Below, in pieces: positions 62,671-64,000 of a DNA stretch of 64,000 nucleotides (positions are counted from its first letter, which is position 1; every line of letters starts with the position of its first letter). A program made the translations under genes and the position numbers. The notes under the pieces were generated by a model that was given only the letters and a program-made list of their open reading frames with translations, was not told where the DNA came from and ran no database searches. Source of the stretch: Bradyrhizobium sp. SZCCT0148 (GTDB lineage Bacteria > Pseudomonadota > Alphaproteobacteria > Rhizobiales > Xanthobacteraceae); the NCBI RefSeq assembly GCF_018129985.1, contig NZ_JAFCKT010000004.1, positions 186,001 through 250,000 of the forward strand, given 5' to 3'.

Positions 62671-64000
62671 GCTTGCGTCTGTTCGTCTCGCGTGACGCCG
62701 GTGCAATCGCCGTCGGCGCCGACGAAGTTGCTCTGGCGCTGGAGCAGGCTGCGGCCAGACGCGGCGTGGCGATCGAGATCGTCCGGACCGGCTCGCGCGG
62801 GATGTACTGGCTGGAACCGCTGGTCGAGGTGGCGACGCCACAGGGCCGGATTGCGTTCGGCCCGGTTACGGAGGCCGATGTGCCGTCCCTGCTCGACGCG
62901 CTCTCGAACAAAACGCCGCATCTGTTGCGGCTGGGCGCAATCGACGAGATCCCCTGGCTGAAGCGCCAGACCCGTCTCACCTTCGCGCGCTGCGGCGCGA
63001 TCGACCCGCGCTCGCTCCACGACTATCGCGCCCATGGCGGCTATAGGGGGTTGGAGCGCGCATTGTCGCTCGGCTCCGATGTGATCCTCGACGAAGTCGC
63101 CGCATCGGGCTTACGCGGTCGTGGCGGCGCGGGCTTCCCGACCGGCATCAAGTGGAAGACCGTCGCTCAGGCCGTGGCCGACCGCAAATTCATCGTCTGC
63201 AACGCCGACGAGGGAGACAGTGGCACCTTCGCCGACCGCATGATCATGGAAGGCGATCCCTTCGTAGTGATCGAGGGTATGACCATCGCCGGCCTCACAG
63301 TCGGCGCGACCAAGGGCTATATCTATATCCGCAGTGAATACCCGCACGCTGTGGAAGCGATGAATGCCGCAATCGTAGCCGCCAGGCGCGGCGGCTATCT
63401 CGGCAGCAAGATTAGCAGTTCCACCCACAGCTTCGATCTCGAAGTCCGCGTCGGCGCCGGCGCCTATGTCTGCGGCGAGGAGACCTCGCTGCTGGAAAGC
63501 CTCGAAGGCCGCCGCGGCATCGTGCGCGCAAAGCCGCCACTGCCCGCCCATTACGGCTTGTTCGGCAAGCCGACCGTCATCAACAACGTGCTGTCGTTCG
63601 CGGCCGTCCCCTTCATCCTCGCCGAAGGCGCCAAGACATACGCCGATTATGGCATGGGCCGCTCCCGCGGCACGATGCCGATCCAGCTGGCCGGTAATCT
63701 CCGCTACGGCGGCCTGTTCGAAACCGCCTTCGGTGTGACGCTCGGCGAGCTCGTCGACGACATCGGCGGCGGCACCTTCACGGGCCGGCCGGTCCGCGCC
63801 GTGCAGGTCGGCGGTCCGTTAGGTGCCTATTTCCCCCGCGCGCTGTTCGACACGCCATTCGACTACGAGGCCTTCGCCGCGCGCGACGGCCTGATCGGCC
63901 ATGGCGGCATCGTCGTGTTCGACGACGGCGTCGACATGCGCAAGCAAGCGCGCTTCGCCATGGAGTTCTGCGCCGTCGAGTCCTGCGGCAAGTGCACGCC
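62667..64000 (+). CDS. fdsB: NAD-dependent formate dehydrogenase, beta subunit (partial at window edge)
   Basis: A NuoF-like flavoprotein, cut by the right edge after 444 codons, shortly before the C-terminal part. An N-terminal thioredoxin-like segment (residues 1-120) precedes the NADH/FMN domain (ASGLRGRGGAGFPTGIKWKTV; FIVCNADEGDSGTFADRMIMEGDP; GAGAYVCGEETSLLESLEGRRG). The last visible residues (MEFCAVESCGKCT) begin the [4Fe-4S] binding site. It transfers electrons from the molybdenum subunit FdsA to NAD. Its ATG overlaps the fdsG stop. It would oxidise the formate released by Frc. Confidence 0.96.
   Translation, partial: MSLRLFVSRDAGAIAVGADEVALALEQAAARRGVAIEIVRTGSRGMYWLEPLVEVATPQGRIAFGPVTEADVPSLLDALSNKTPHLLRLGAIDEIPWLKRQTRLTFARCGAIDPRSLHDYRAHGGYRGLERALSLGSDVILDEVAASGLRGRGGAGFPTGIKWKTVAQAVADRKFIVCNADEGDSGTFADRMIMEGDPFVVIEGMTIAGLTVGATKGYIYIRSEYPHAVEAMNAAIVAARRGGYLGSKISSSTHSFDLEVRVGAGAYVCGEETSLLESLEGRRGIVRAKPPLPAHYGLFGKPTVINNVLSFAAVPFILAEGAKTYADYGMGRSRGTMPIQLAGNLRYGGLFETAFGVTLGELVDDIGGGTFTGRPVRAVQVGGPLGAYFPRALFDTPFDYEAFAARDGLIGHGGIVVFDDGVDMRKQARFAMEFCAVESCGKCT

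Overview
The window is a high-GC alphaproteobacterial chromosome segment, almost certainly from Bradyrhizobium or a very close relative. The evidence is codon use, the mix of solute-binding-protein transporters and CoA-dependent catabolic genes, and several intergenic palindromes of a kind I know from Bradyrhizobium genomes (about 5167-5233, 13881-13920, 32158-32271, 37598-37733, 53990-54757 and 56877-57007). No tRNA, rRNA, CRISPR array, phage or intact insertion sequence was seen.

Layout. 1-5110: a branched-chain-type ABC substrate-binding protein (cut by the left edge), divergent from an acyl-CoA synthetase / TetR / Baeyer-Villiger monooxygenase operon, with a perfect palindrome between them. 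5251-6992: alanine dehydrogenase and a divergent Lrp-type regulator. 7132-10842: a three-subunit molybdenum hydroxylase of PaoABC type. 10939-13878: a basic amino acid decarboxylase and a GNAT acetyltransferase. 14279-16739: a 2-hydroxyacid dehydrogenase divergent from a split TPP-dependent decarboxylase. 17755-20291: glyoxylate carboligase beside a fused, frameshifted remnant of hyi and glxR. 20444-27097: adenine deaminase, a NYN protein, a tripartite tricarboxylate transporter and an IclR regulator.

27184-48101 is the core of the window and looks like an oxalate island: an NDP-forming acyl-CoA ligase, a GntR/FCD regulator, oxalyl-CoA decarboxylase (oxc), formyl-CoA transferase (frc), a second tripartite transporter, two OxlT-like antiporters, a CBS-domain protein and a PanE-family reductase. 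A block of small, stress-type and unrelated genes (33877-39090) interrupts it. Seven copies of a palindrome close to TGGCAT-N5-ATRCCA lie in front of the ligase/GntR pair, a 45-residue ORF, the second tripartite transporter, both antiporters and the CBS gene. Most overlap a promoter-like -35 element. I read this as one regulon, probably controlled by the GntR protein at 29627.

48596-61071 holds small membrane and secreted proteins, a coiled-coil protein with an internal duplication, a phospholipase-D-fold protein with a histone-H1-like tail, a long non-coding repeat, two oxidoreductases, a cation diffusion facilitator and an orphan PAS histidine kinase. 61075-64000 is a LysR regulator divergent from fdsG and fdsB of an NAD-dependent formate dehydrogenase; fdsB is cut by the right edge. 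The inferred flow is oxalate uptake, activation to oxalyl-CoA, decarboxylation to formyl-CoA, CoA transfer to give formate, and oxidation to CO2 with NADH. A possible side branch is oxalyl-CoA to glyoxylate (PanE family) and on to tartronate semialdehyde (Gcl); its next steps are broken in this window.
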